This document shows positions 17,834-27,076 of a stretch of DNA of 64,000 nt, piece by piece. Location: assembly GCA_024226315.1 (NCBI GenBank), contig JAAELT010000186.1:1-64000 (forward strand), in the 5' to 3' direction. Each line of letters starts with the position of its first letter. Position 1 is the first letter of the stretch. The notes beneath the pieces are model-generated. The model was not told where the DNA came from and ran no database searches. It worked only from the letters and a program-made list of their open reading frames with translations. A program made the translations under genes and the position numbers. Source of the DNA: a bacterium. Lineage in GTDB: Bacteria; Acidobacteriota; Thermoanaerobaculia; Multivoradales; J023.

Positions 17834-19920
17834 GACAGGCTCCTTCGGGCGCGGGTGTCGCGCAGGCGGCGGCGGAAGAAGAGGAAGAGCCCCAGGCCGA
17901 GGACCAGGAGCGGCGTGGTGCCGAGGGTGGCGAAGCGCACCTTCGCCTCCTCGGCCTCGAGCTTCGCGCGCTTGTCCTTGCGGATCTCGAGCAGCTCGCG
18001 GTTGGCGTCGCGGATGCGGTCGTTGAGCTGGTCGACCTCGTCCTGGACCTGTTTCTGGAACAGCGCCGCGTTGCTCGCGCCGAGGTCCGTCTGCTTGTCG
18101 CGCAGCTGCTCCTCGAAAGTGGCGATCTCGGCCCGCAGCTCCTTCTCTCGCTCGAGTTGGTCGCGGTCGGCATCTGCCTCGATGTCGTCGAAGAGGGTGA
18201 AGGGGCGCTGGATCGAGGGCTTCGAGCGCACCTTCATCAGCTCCTCGGAGCCGAACAGGTAGTCGACGGCGTTGAGCAACACCTTGTGGTTGTCGTTGGT
18301 GGCGATGGCGCCGAACGGCGTGTTCTGGAAAGCCACCTGATCGGAGATGAAGTCGACGTCGGCGAACACCATCACCGTGGCCTCGGCGCGCTCCTCCTCG
18401 GGCACCGGCTCCTTGCGCACGATCTCGTCGCTCTGCTGCGGCGGCAGGTCGATGCCCGGCGGCAGGCCCGGGGGCGGCGGCGGGGTCGGGCCGGGAATGT
18501 CGGCGCCGTCGGGGAAGACCTGGGGCAGCTTGCCCTGCACCAGGTAGGCCAGCGCCACCGGCTCGGTGCCGGGGGTGAATTTGTCGGCGATCTTGCCGGG
18601 GCTTTGGAGGTCGAGGAAGACCAGGCTGCCGGAATCGGGGAAGCCTGCCTTGACCTCCAGCGTGTTGCCCTTGGCCGTGGTGGTGATCAGCGGCGTGAGA
18701 GTGACGCCGCCGTCGCCGGCTTCCTCGGCGTCCTCGCCCTCTTCGTCACCGTCGCCGGCTTTGGCCGTTTCCACCAGGCTGCCGGCGAGGAAGAAACGCA
18801 GGTTGGCGAGTCCCTGGAACACCGGGTGCCCGGTGTTCAGGGTTTCGTCTTTGATCTGTTCGTCGATTGCCAAGTCGACGATCAGGCGCTCGGCCGGCCC
18901 GGCTCGGGAAACCGATCGCTTGATGCCGAGATCGAAGTCGGCCACCACCAGGTCCTCCTGACGCTCGAGCCCCCACTTGGCGAGCAGCACCGGCAGGTTG
19001 GACGACGGCTTGTACTGATAGGCCGCCCACGGCTGCTGCGGATTCTGCGGCGGCCGGTCGTCGAGCGAGTAGGGGTCGATGAAGATCAGCGTGTTGCCGC
19101 CGCGCGCGATCCACTCGTCGAGCGCCCAGATCGCCCGGTCGTTGAAGCTCTTCGGATGCACTACGATCACCAGGTCGTACTCATCGGGCGGGATGTGATC
19201 GGTGTCGGCGTCGATCTTCGACAACTGATACGTCTCCTCGAGCAGCTTCATGGCGATCCAGGACTCGGTCGGCGCCTTGCCCTGGGCGCGCATGATCTGC
19301 GCCATGTAGGGGTTGGAGTCGTCGGAGAAGACCTCGAGGCTCGACATCACGCCGACACGCTGGCGCTGCGGCCAGATCATCGACTGGATGCGTTTGGAGA
19401 TCTCGTACTCGATGGTCTCCTGCTTGTTGGGCCACAGGAAGTCGATGACGTCGCGGCTGCCGGTCTGGGTCTGGAACACCAGGCCGAAGAAGAACAGGTC
19501 GCCGTGCTGGTTGATCGGCTTGCCGTCGAGGCCGTAGTCCTGTGCGTCCTGTGCGTCGTCGGTGTCGGGGATCGGATCGATGAAGCTGACCTTGAGCTTG
19601 CCCTTCGAAGCGACCTGGTACTCCTGGAGCAGGGAGCGCACGTACTTCTCGTAGGTAATGAAGTCCTTGACGAACTTGGGCAGCGATTTGCCGGCGGTCT
19701 CGGAGAAGTAGAGCTTGATCTCGAGCGGTTTGACGCCTTCTTCCTGGAGCCTGGCCAGGATCGCGTCGGTGCCGTCGGTCAGGGAGTAGAGGTTGTCGGC
19801 GGTGAAGTCCGCGCGCAGGCTCTCGGTGGTCCGGGTCAGCACATGGATGCCGAAGACGGCCACCAGGGCTACCAGCACGAGGGTGGTGACGCGGCTGTCG
19901 AGGATTTTACGTAAGTCCAT
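17830..19920 (-). CDS. GldG-like ABC transporter auxiliary protein
   Basis: 696 aa from the ATG at 19920, which begins MDLRKILDSRVTTLVLVALV, the N-terminal membrane helix. The GldG N-terminal domain follows: NLYSLTDGTDAILARLQ and LEIKLYFSETAGKSLPKFVK. The ABC-type uncharacterised region comes next, with YDLVIVVHPKSFNDRAIWALDEWIARGGNTLIFIDPYS, a ThuA/GATase-like strand pattern. A charged coiled coil (about 620-670) precedes a C-terminal membrane helix (LLVLGLGLFLFFRRRLR). The FPDSGSLVFLDLQSPGKIAD insert and a Pro-rich patch (PGPTPPPPPGLPPGIDLPP) are lineage features. It works with the upstream permease and ATPase. Confidence 0.9.
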   Translation of the reverse strand: MDLRKILDSRVTTLVLVALVAVFGIHVLTRTTESLRADFTADNLYSLTDGTDAILARLQEEGVKPLEIKLYFSETAGKSLPKFVKDFITYEKYVRSLLQEYQVASKGKLKVSFIDPIPDTDDAQDAQDYGLDGKPINQHGDLFFFGLVFQTQTGSRDVIDFLWPNKQETIEYEISKRIQSMIWPQRQRVGVMSSLEVFSDDSNPYMAQIMRAQGKAPTESWIAMKLLEETYQLSKIDADTDHIPPDEYDLVIVVHPKSFNDRAIWALDEWIARGGNTLIFIDPYSLDDRPPQNPQQPWAAYQYKPSSNLPVLLAKWGLERQEDLVVADFDLGIKRSVSRAGPAERLIVDLAIDEQIKDETLNTGHPVFQGLANLRFFLAGSLVETAKAGDGDEEGEDAEEAGDGGVTLTPLITTTAKGNTLEVKAGFPDSGSLVFLDLQSPGKIADKFTPGTEPVALAYLVQGKLPQVFPDGADIPGPTPPPPPGLPPGIDLPPQQSDEIVRKEPVPEEERAEATVMVFADVDFISDQVAFQNTPFGAIATNDNHKVLLNAVDYLFGSEELMKVRSKPSIQRPFTLFDDIEADADRDQLEREKELRAEIATFEEQLRDKQTDLGASNAALFQKQVQDEVDQLNDRIRDANRELLEIRKDKRAKLEAEEAKVRFATLGTTPLLVLGLGLFLFFRRRLRDTRARRSLS

Positions 19921-19934
19921 GGTCCGATGCCTCC

Positions 19935-20699
19935 TCAGGAAGCCTTGGTGCGGTCCAGGGCGACCATGCCGCAGACCAGCCATCCGAGCGTGAAGACGAT
20001 GAAGAACGTCAGCGTGCCGAGCTCGAGCAGTCCCCGGGTGAGGGTGTCGAAGTGGTCGGAGACGCTCAAGGCTCCGAACAGCTGCTCGGCGTAGCCGCCG
20101 AGACGCTTACCGATGGTCTCGAGCGATTGCGGCAGCCCGACGATCAGAAACGCCACCGTGGCGGTGGTGCCGAGAATGAAGGCCACCACCTGGTTCTTGG
20201 TGATTGCCGAGAACAGCATGCCGATCGACAGATAGCTGGCGGCCAGCAGCGCGCAGCCCAGGTAGCCGGTGAAGATCACCCCCCAGTCCGGGTCACCGAG
20301 CCGCGCCACCTGCAGCGCCAGGGGCGCCGAGAGCAGCAGCGAGAAGATCAGGAAGCACCAGCCGGCCAGGAACTTGCCGAGGTACGAGGCCTCGAGCGTC
20401 ACCGGCAGGGTGAAGAGCAGCTCCACGGTGCCGGTCTTGCGCTCCTCGGCCCACAGCCGCATGGCCACCGCCGGCACCAGCACCACGAACAGCCACGGGA
20501 TGTAGGTGAAGAACGAATCGAGGCTCGCCTGGCGTAGCTCGAGGAAACGGCCGAAGTCGCGCGACAGCGTCAGCCAGCCGCTCGCCACCAGGAAGATGAC
20601 GATGAAGATGTAGCCCAGGGGCGACGCGAAGTAGCCCTTGAACTCGCGCTTGAAGATTGCGCGCAATCCGGTAAATCGACCAGTGGTAAAACGACTCAT
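19935..20699 (-). CDS. GldF-like ABC transporter permease
   Basis: 254 aa with six hydrophobic segments of the ABC-2 type. It opens IFKREFKGYFASPLGYIFIVIFLV, the typical GldF start with the SP-x-x-Y motif. It also has WAEERKTGTVELLFTLPVT, which contains the conserved E-RKxGTxE-LL coupling sequence. The start overlaps the ATPase stop by ATGA and there are 14 bp before the GldG-like gene. In Bacteroidota the homologous set supports gliding. In non-gliding bacteria the substrate is unknown. Confidence 0.92.
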   Translation of the reverse strand: MSRFTTGRFTGLRAIFKREFKGYFASPLGYIFIVIFLVASGWLTLSRDFGRFLELRQASLDSFFTYIPWLFVVLVPAVAMRLWAEERKTGTVELLFTLPVTLEASYLGKFLAGWCFLIFSLLLSAPLALQVARLGDPDWGVIFTGYLGCALLAASYLSIGMLFSAITKNQVVAFILGTTATVAFLIVGLPQSLETIGKRLGGYAEQLFGALSVSDHFDTLTRGLLELGTLTFFIVFTLGWLVCGMVALDRTKAS

Positions 20700-21793
20700 G
20701 CGGAGACACCCTCCGTGATTTTGCGGAACAGGTCTTCGAGCCGCCCTTCCTGCAGGCGGACGTCCTGGATCGGCAGCTCCTTGACCAGGTCCAGGAGCTT
20801 CATCAGATGGTTCTCCCCGCCCTCGGGGTGGACATCGATGGTCGAGGCGGAATAGGTCTCGACCCGGGCGCACCAGGGCTCGGCCTCGATGCGCGCCGCC
20901 AGCGTCGGATCGTCCTCGTGCAGCGTCAGGCGGATGACGTTGTGATTGGGCGCCAGGGCGATAAGGTCCTGGGGCGTCGAGTCGACCAGGATCCGGCCCT
21001 GGGAGATGATCATCGCCCGGTTGCAGATGCGCTCCACCTCGTCGAGGATGTGGGTCGAGACGATGATGCACTTCTCGGCCGCGAGGTCGGAGAGCAGCTC
21101 CTGTACCAGGGCCTTCTGATTCGGGTCGAGGCCGTCGGTGGGCTCGTCGAGGATCAGCACCTCGGGGTCGTGGATCAACGCCTGCGCCAGGCCGACGCGG
21201 CGCTTGAAGCCTTTCGACAGGGTCTCGATCGTCTGGTGCTGGACCTTCGTCAGGCCGGTCCTCGCCACCACGCGGGCGATGGCGCCGGGGATGTCGTCGA
21301 TCGCCCGGGCCTCGGCGATGAACTCCAGGAACCCGGTGACCGTCATCTCGCCGTAGGCCGGCGCGTTCTCCGGCAGGTAGCCGATCTTCTGCCGCGCCTG
21401 CAGCGACTCGCAGGCCAGATCGTGGCCGGCGACCTCGACGCGGCCGGCGTCGGGCTCGAGGAAACCGGTGATCAGCCGCATGGCGGTGGTCTTGCCGGCG
21501 CCGTTGGGCCCCAGGAAGCCCAACACCTCACCGCGCCGGACGTTGAAGCTGATGCCGTCGACGGCGCGGATAGGCCCGTAGTGCTTGGCCAGGCCTTCCG
21601 CCTGGACCAGCGTCTCCCCGGCCGGGGCGGGCGCGGCGGCCTCTTCGGCCGGCTCTTCCTCGACAGGCTCTTCTTCGGCTGGCGCCTCATCGGGCGCGCT
21701 CTCTTCCGGCTCGACCGATTCGGCCGCCGCCTCTTCGGCCTCTTCGGCCGGCGGCTCCTCGGTCAGCGTATCGCTGGAGCTGCTCTCTTCCAT
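20696..21793 (-). CDS. GldA-like ABC transporter ATP-binding protein with acidic N-terminal extension
   Basis: 365 aa. The start at 21793 is chosen for the AGGGGG just upstream. Residues about 1-62 are a low-complexity Glu/Ala/Pro tail absent from ordinary ABC ATPases. The nucleotide-binding domain follows: Walker A GPNGAGKTT, signature TLSKGFKRRVGLAQAL (LSKGF in place of LSGGQ), Walker B VLILDEPTDGLDP and His-loop VSTHIL. A C-terminal DUF4162-like region ends ...LEDLFRKITEG. It is the first gene of the operon, with the long tandem array lying upstream of its start. Confidence 0.9.
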   Translation of the reverse strand: MEESSSSDTLTEEPPAEEAEEAAAESVEPEESAPDEAPAEEEPVEEEPAEEAAAPAPAGETLVQAEGLAKHYGPIRAVDGISFNVRRGEVLGFLGPNGAGKTTAMRLITGFLEPDAGRVEVAGHDLACESLQARQKIGYLPENAPAYGEMTVTGFLEFIAEARAIDDIPGAIARVVARTGLTKVQHQTIETLSKGFKRRVGLAQALIHDPEVLILDEPTDGLDPNQKALVQELLSDLAAEKCIIVSTHILDEVERICNRAMIISQGRILVDSTPQDLIALAPNHNVIRLTLHEDDPTLAARIEAEPWCARVETYSASTIDVHPEGGENHLMKLLDLVKELPIQDVRLQEGRLEDLFRKITEGVSA

Positions 21794-21960
21794 GGAACCC
21801 CCTAGACGAGACTCTGCTTTGAATGGATCGGGCAAAAACGGCTCGCTGAGCGTCAGATTGACGCAGCCCGAACGGCACGAGACCGCGATCTCGTGCGCTT
21901 CACGGGGTGATGCCCACCCTTTAAGCAGGTTGTGTGCCAGGCTTGCTGTGCCGACGGCCA

Positions 21961-22816
21961 GCCGCCCATGTCGTCACGACACGGCCTTTCCGGCGCGCTC
22001 GGCTCGCCCATGTCGTCGCGGCCCGGCGCTTCCGGCGCACTCGGTCTCGCCCATGTCGTCGCCGCACGGCGCTTCCGGCGCGCTCGGTCTCGCCCATGTC
22101 GTCGCCGCACGGCCGAGTTGGAGCGCTCGGCTCGTCCATGTCGTCATGACACAGCCCTTCCGGCGCGCTCGGTTCGCCCATGTCGTCGATGCACGGCCCT
22201 TCCGGGATCTCCGAGAAAGCTCGTGCAGCTGCTGCGCGGCGGATCTGGAGCGCTCGGTTCGCCCATGTCGTGGCGACACGGGCCTTCCGGCGCACTCGGC
22301 TCGCCCATGTCGCCGGCGCACGGCCGTTCCCGAGCTTCCGGGAGACCCCATGTCGCCGGCGCACGGCCGAGTTGACGCGCTCGACTCGCCCATGTCGCCG
22401 GCGCACGGCCGAGTTGACGCGCTCGACTCGCCCATGTCGTCGCGACGCGGCCGACCGGGAGACTCCAGGAGGGATCGTGCAGCTACTGCGCGCCCGGTCT
22501 GGACTTACCGGAAAGGTCATGTCTGCACTGCGCGGCCGAGCCGACAGCTCCAGAGAGGCCATGCCGCCACTGCGCGGCCCATCGTGAGATTCCCGGGAGG
22601 CCCATGTCGGCGCCGCACGGCCGAGCTGGGGAATCCCGGGAGGCCCATGTCGCCGCCGCACGGTCGAGCTCGCGGATTCAGAAGACCCATGTCGCCACTA
22701 CACGGCCGAGCAAAAAACTCCAGGAATGCTCACGTAGCGGCTGCACGGGCGTTCTGGGATTCCCAGAAAGCTCGTGCAGCCGCGCACGGACGTTATGGAC
22801 CAAAGAATTCGTGCAA
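21961..22816. repeat. Non-coding tandem array of 20 units with 42/43-bp period
   Basis: A core resembling CATGTCGTCGCCGCACGGC recurs with its ATG/GTG-like position at 21968, 22010, 22053, 22096, 22138, 22180, 22223, 22265, 22307, 22350, 22392, 22434, 22477, 22519, 22561, 22604, 22647, 22689, 22732 and 22774. Spacings are only 42 or 43 bp, mean 42.4. Cores drift between CATGTCG.CG.CGCACGG and CGTGCAGC.GCTGCGCGG, both imperfect dyads. The intervening ~22 bp are also dyad-like; one is a perfect TTCTGGGA-t-TCCCAGAA at 22752-22768. Two adjacent units (22350-22433) are identical. The mix of 42 and 43 breaks any reading frame, so it is not protein coding. It fills most of the 1.1 kb between the ABC ATPase start and the antitoxin gene. 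Confidence 0.9.
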
Positions 22817-22884
22817 TCCAGGTATGGTAGGTCGAGAAACCGGACCATATCGAGGGCGACGGCCGCTGCTGGCGCGGCTCATTC

Positions 22885-22913
22885 TTGACGAGGGCCGGAT
22901 AAGGTACTAAATT
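22885..22913 (+). promoter_or_regulatory. Predicted promoter of the Phd/RelE-STAND locus
   Basis: TTGACG (22885-22890), 17 bp, TAAATT (22908-22913), about 24 bp before the ATG at 22937. A strong AAGGAGG ribosome binding site lies at about 22922-22928. Confidence 0.5.
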
Positions 22914-22936
22914 TGGATGCACAAGGAGGCGAGGGC

Positions 22937-23224
22937 ATGAACTACTCCGAGGCCATCGAGCCTGTTACGACGCTCAAATCGAAGTCCGCCGAGCTGGTGC
23001 GCCGGGCGCGGGAGAGCGGACAGCCGATCATCATCACTCAGAACGGAAAAGCGACCGCGGTTCTTCAAGACGTGGAGAGCTACGAGCGCCAGCGCAAGGC
23101 CCTGCTGCTGCTCAAGTACCTGGCCCGAGGGGATCGCGACGTGCGACAGGGCAATCTGCTGTCCGACGCCGAAGCCGACCAACATTTCCGCGCCCGGCTG
23201 ACGGCCATGAAGACCAGTGGCTGA
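22937..23224 (+). CDS. Phd/YefM-family antitoxin
   Basis: 95 aa. The ATG at 22937 has AAGGAGG at good spacing. Recognisable Phd/YefM features are EPVTTLKSKSAELVRRARES, then QPIIITQNGKATAVLQDVES and YERQRKALLLLKYL. The C-terminal tail (about 55-95) would wrap the toxin. It overlaps the RelE/ParE-type gene by 8 bp. Both sit directly upstream of the large conflict-type NTPase, so the pair might guard or co-regulate it. Confidence 0.88.
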   Translation: MNYSEAIEPVTTLKSKSAELVRRARESGQPIIITQNGKATAVLQDVESYERQRKALLLLKYLARGDRDVRQGNLLSDAEADQHFRARLTAMKTSG

Positions 23225-23558
23225 GAAGTTTGAGGTTCTCTGGTCCCGGTCGGCGGTCAACGATCTCGACGAGATCCTGGACTACCTCGCTGAAGAAGCG
23301 AGCATCGATCGAGCGTTGGACCTCTATGAGAAGGTTCGCGGTCAGGTGGCGAGCCTGTCCCGGCTGCCTCGGCGCTGTCGGTACGTTCCCGAGCTGAAAG
23401 CGGTAGGTCTGACGGAGTTCCGAGAGGCGATCCTGCCGCCCTACAGGATCTTCTTTCGCCTCGTCGACGACCGGGTGATCCTGCTGGGAATCCTCGACGG
23501 TCGAAGAGATCTCGAAGAGCTGCTGATTCAAAGAGCCCTCGAGCTTGACGACTCCTGA
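23217..23558 (+). CDS. RelE/ParE-family toxin
   Basis: 113 aa with a GTG start overlapping the antitoxin. The ParE/RelE fold shows as VLWSRSAVNDLDEILDYLAE (helix pair), SRLPRRCRYVPEL, LTEFREAILPPYRIFFRLVD and VILLGILDGRRDLEELL. The YRIFF...RRD pattern is typical of the ParE/RelE superfamily. RelE members cut mRNA on the ribosome, while ParE members poison gyrase. The sequence alone does not decide, and the basic catalytic set of RelE is incomplete. The next gene starts 4 bp after its stop. Confidence 0.85.
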   Translation: MAEKFEVLWSRSAVNDLDEILDYLAEEASIDRALDLYEKVRGQVASLSRLPRRCRYVPELKAVGLTEFREAILPPYRIFFRLVDDRVILLGILDGRRDLEELLIQRALELDDS

Positions 23559-23562
23559 TGAG

Positions 23563-26500
23563 ATGACCAGCGTTCTGATTTCTTCGACTTCCGGAGACCT
23601 CTCGCCCTACCGCGACGAGGTCAAGGAGGCCGTGCTCGAGCTCGGCTGGCAGCCGGTGATGATGGAGTACTTCGGCGCCGACGCCACGCGCGGCATTCTC
23701 GAGCTCTGCCTCGACAAGGTCCGCGAGGCCGACATCGTGGTCGGGCTGGTCGCCTGGCGGCTCGGCAGCGTGCCGACGCCGGAGAAGGGCGGCGACGGCG
23801 AGTGCTCCTACACCCGGTACGAGCTCGAGGCCGCGGAGCAGGAGAAGAAGCTGCTGTTGTTCATGGCCAGCGACGCGTGGCCCGGCAAGCACTGGGCTCG
23901 CGGCGCGGAGCTCGACGCGGTCGAGGCCTGGCGCGGCCGGCTGGATCGCGTCGGCCAGGCCTTCGGCCCCGAGGAGCCGCGCGCCGATCCGCCCCGTCTC
24001 CCCGACTTCCGCAGCCGGGTCCGCAGCGAGCTGACGCGTTGGCGGCAGGGCCGGGAGCCGGCCGCGCCTCAGGTGCGTGAGGAGCTCGAGCTGCAGGAGA
24101 TCGAGCCGCCCGAGTGGCCCAAGCGTCCGTATCCGCTGCTCGGCCCCTACGAGCACCCGCAGCTGCTGGGTGGGCGCGACGCGGACCTGGCCGAGCTCGA
24201 AGACCATCTCGAGCGCACGTCGTTGATCCTCGGCTACTACGCGGCGTCCGGCGCGGGCAAGTCATCGGTGCTGCGTGCCGGGCTGAGAGAGCGGCTGCAC
24301 GCCAGCGGACGGCCGGTGGCCTACACCGCGAACCCCGACGAGGCGACGCTCGCCCACGACCTGCTCTCCAACCTGGTCCGCGCCGGCGCCGGTGGCAACG
24401 TGTTGGAGACGATGGTGGACGCGGCGGTGCGCTTCGCCTGCACGCTGGTCGCGATCAGGGAGAGAGCCGGAGCTACGCCCGTGCTAATCCTCGATCAGTT
24501 CGAAGACCTCTTTCAGCCCGGCAAGGAGGCGGAGCGCGCCCGCGCCGGTCTGCTGCTGGCGGCGACCGCGATCGTCTCGCCGCGGCTCAATGACACCCCC
24601 TGCCGCTGGCTCCTGTCCTACCGGGAGGAGTACCACGGCCGGGTCAACGAGTGGCTGCGCGACGTGCTCGCCGAGGCCGCCGCCCTGGAGATCCCTGATC
24701 TCGATCGCCTGCCGAGGGATCTCTCCGACCGCGATCGCTTCCATTGCCTGGCCCTCAAGCCCCTCGGCATGTCGACCGACCCCGCGCAAGCCAAGGCGGC
24801 CTTTCTCGAGGCGATCACCGCTCCCCTCGAGCTCACCGAAGGCACCCAGCCGCGCTACGGCTATGCGCTCGAGTCGGCGGCGGCCGAGCGCCTTGCCGAG
24901 GCCTTCGCCCGCGAGCGCCGGGAGCGCCCGGAAGCGCCGCTGGCGCCGCAGCTCCAGGTCGTCCTGCAGCGCCTGATCGAGAAGGGCGAAGTGCCCGCCG
25001 CGGGCTCGCCCCAGGACGGCGGTCTGGTCGAGCTCCGCGTCCCCGAGGACCTGACGTCGCTGATCGGTTCGGCGCTCGAAGACCACACGCGGGCCGTCCT
25101 GCGCAAGTGGTTTGCCGCCGACAGCCCGCAGGGCCGGACCCGCAGGACGTGCGCGCTGATCGCCCTGCGCGAGCTCGCCACCCTCGCCGAGGGCGGCGGC
25201 GGCAGACGCGGCCGGCCCATCGACGAGGACGAGCTTCAGGGAATGATCGGCCACGGCGGCGCCGAGGCCCTCGACCTGCTCGCCGGGGAGCGGGCCCGGC
25301 TCGTCTACCAGCGCCCCGGCCCGCGGGGCCCGCAGATCGAGCTCACCCACGACCAGCTGGCCGAGGTCGTCGTGCGCCTGACCGACGGCAGCGACGAGGA
25401 GTTCCACGTCGACTTCGACCCGGAGCTGCTGCGCCTGCGGCGCCTGGTGCACGATTTCAGCAAACAGCTCCAGGCGGGCGACGCGAGCGCGGCGACGAAG
25501 CTGAGCGCCCGAGAGCATGCCCAGATCGCGGAGCAGAGAGCGACTCTGATCGGCAAGGACGATAGTCGCGTCAAGTGGTGGACGGCCTGCGAGGAATACC
25601 GCAAGGGCCAGGACGCCCGGCGCCGGTTGCGCATCGCGGTGCTCGCCGCCGGCATCCTGGGAGTCGTCGCCTTGGGTTGGATTGCCGGTAGCTGGGCGCT
25701 GAGAGAGAAGCGTTTGAAAGACGTCGAAGATGCCGAGCGTCCGGTAGCGCTCCGCGCTTTGCCGAAGGTCGGGAAGCTCAGCCCGATAGAGCAATCGCGC
25801 CACCTGCCTGATGGCCGTTTGGCCCAGCTGCTCGGCGAAAAAGGGCTCGGGCAGATCCCAGAACCGGACCGCGGCCGCGTCGTACTGGCGGTCGCGTCCG
25901 CCGTCTACGGCGAGAACGGAGACCTCGCGGTCTTGCTCGAAGGCAGTGCCAGCTGGTTGAGCGACGCGGACCGGCCCGAGACGCTGGTCGCCGCTGTCGA
26001 GAGCTGGCAGCCGGTCTGGGCGTCCTGCGCGCCCTTCTGGAAGCCCGATCAGGATCGGGAGTCGGCCGCGGAGGAGGATACGCGAGACTGTCTACCGGAT
26101 CTCGCGATTGCATTCTGGGTGCTCGACGGGGTGCAGGAGAAGGGCGGCTCCACGGAAAGTGCCAGGCGAGCGAAAGCGGTGAAGCAGGAGATCCTCGAGT
26201 CCTTCTTCGCTCGTGGGCTCCAGAAACCGCCGGAGGACCTGTTCGAGCTTCCCGACTGCGGCGTCACCGAGCCCTGGGTAACGATCCCCAAGGGCAGTTT
26301 CGAGATGGGCAGCGACTACGATGAACCCATTCATACCGAGATCGTCTCTCGCGACTTCGAAATCCAGCGTAACGAAGTCACGGCTTCGCAGCTCGAGAAG
26401 TTGTTCCAGGATCGTGGCTCATCCGGCGGCTGCAAACCTGCCGCAAACGTGAGCTGGTACCAGGCCTACCTCTTTGCCACCTGGGCCGGCGCTCGGCTGC

Positions 26501-26913
26501 CGACCGAGGCGGAGTGGGAATACGCTGCACGCGGAACACCCGGTCGAACGCACAGCCTCTATCCTTGGGCCAGCGACGATCCGCCAGATTGTAGCCACGC
26601 ACAGATCAGAGGCTGTGAGGGAACGATCGATGTTTGCAGTCTCGCGCCGGGCAACACCCCGGAGGGTGTGTGCGACATGGCAGGCAACGTCTGGGAGTGG
26701 GTGGCGGATCCCTTTGCTGACTACCCTGACGACGAGGTGACGGATCGATGGGCGCTGGACGCCTCCGGTTTGCGGGTCCTGCGCGGCGGTAGCTTCGCCC
26801 ACGATGCCGGCGTCGCGCGTTCGGCGAACCGCGGCAGGTTCCCTCCCAGGGACAGGTACGACGACTTCGGCTTCCGTGTCGTGCGGCCCGCCGTCCCCGC
26901 GCCCGAGGATTGA
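23563..26913 (+). CDS. DUF4062 - STAND NTPase - formylglycine-generating-enzyme-like protein
   Basis: 1116 aa. The ATG at 23563 is 4 bp after the toxin stop. Domains in order: DUF4062 (residues about 1-160; VLISSTSGDLSPYRDEVKEA, DIVVGLVAWRLGSVP, YTRYELEAAEQEKK); a novel-STAND P-loop NTPase (about 195-560) with Walker A YAASGAGKSSVLRAGL and Walker B PVLILDQFEDLFQPGKEAER; a winged-helix/linker; one transmembrane helix (about 687-708); and a C-terminal FGE-sulfatase/SUMF1 domain (about 900-1110; WVTIPKGSFEMGSDYDEP, VSWYQAYLFATWAGARLPTE, GNVWEWVADPF, LRGGSF, FGFRVVRP). This layout matches predicted bacterial conflict (immunity) effectors. The FGE domain may be a ligand-binding C-type-lectin-like module rather than an enzyme. 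Confidence 0.88.
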   Translation: MTSVLISSTSGDLSPYRDEVKEAVLELGWQPVMMEYFGADATRGILELCLDKVREADIVVGLVAWRLGSVPTPEKGGDGECSYTRYELEAAEQEKKLLLFMASDAWPGKHWARGAELDAVEAWRGRLDRVGQAFGPEEPRADPPRLPDFRSRVRSELTRWRQGREPAAPQVREELELQEIEPPEWPKRPYPLLGPYEHPQLLGGRDADLAELEDHLERTSLILGYYAASGAGKSSVLRAGLRERLHASGRPVAYTANPDEATLAHDLLSNLVRAGAGGNVLETMVDAAVRFACTLVAIRERAGATPVLILDQFEDLFQPGKEAERARAGLLLAATAIVSPRLNDTPCRWLLSYREEYHGRVNEWLRDVLAEAAALEIPDLDRLPRDLSDRDRFHCLALKPLGMSTDPAQAKAAFLEAITAPLELTEGTQPRYGYALESAAAERLAEAFARERRERPEAPLAPQLQVVLQRLIEKGEVPAAGSPQDGGLVELRVPEDLTSLIGSALEDHTRAVLRKWFAADSPQGRTRRTCALIALRELATLAEGGGGRRGRPIDEDELQGMIGHGGAEALDLLAGERARLVYQRPGPRGPQIELTHDQLAEVVVRLTDGSDEEFHVDFDPELLRLRRLVHDFSKQLQAGDASAATKLSAREHAQIAEQRATLIGKDDSRVKWWTACEEYRKGQDARRRLRIAVLAAGILGVVALGWIAGSWALREKRLKDVEDAERPVALRALPKVGKLSPIEQSRHLPDGRLAQLLGEKGLGQIPEPDRGRVVLAVASAVYGENGDLAVLLEGSASWLSDADRPETLVAAVESWQPVWASCAPFWKPDQDRESAAEEDTRDCLPDLAIAFWVLDGVQEKGGSTESARRAKAVKQEILESFFARGLQKPPEDLFELPDCGVTEPWVTIPKGSFEMGSDYDEPIHTEIVSRDFEIQRNEVTASQLEKLFQDRGSSGGCKPAANVSWYQAYLFATWAGARLPTEAEWEYAARGTPGRTHSLYPWASDDPPDCSHAQIRGCEGTIDVCSLAPGNTPEGVCDMAGNVWEWVADPFADYPDDEVTDRWALDASGLRVLRGGSFAHDAGVARSANRGRFPPRDRYDDFGFRVVRPAVPAPED

Positions 26914-27076
26914 AGCTCGATCCTGATCGCCGACCGGGGATCTCCAGGCCATAAGCCCAGGCACAATCGGATCGGCGGCCGGCCCCGAATACGTGCCCTC
27001 TCGAACCGTAGTGTGAGAGAGTAAGGAGTACCGATTCCAGCGGGTTGCCCTCGCACCTACCGACAGGAGAGCAGAC

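Noticed and set aside
18157..19914. 585-codon open frame antisense to the GldG-like gene
   Set aside because: It has no recognisable domain, skewed composition (Val/Leu/Gly/Asp) and is fully explained by codon bias of the real gene on the other strand.
21921..22661. Long open frames on both strands through the 42-bp array
   Set aside because: Spacing alternates between 42 and 43 bp, so the repeat changes frame constantly; the peptides are Arg/Pro-rich nonsense from GC-rich DNA.
21961..22816. CRISPR array
   Set aside because: The period looks CRISPR-like, but the inter-core segments resemble each other, the cores are degenerate and there are no cas genes in the window.
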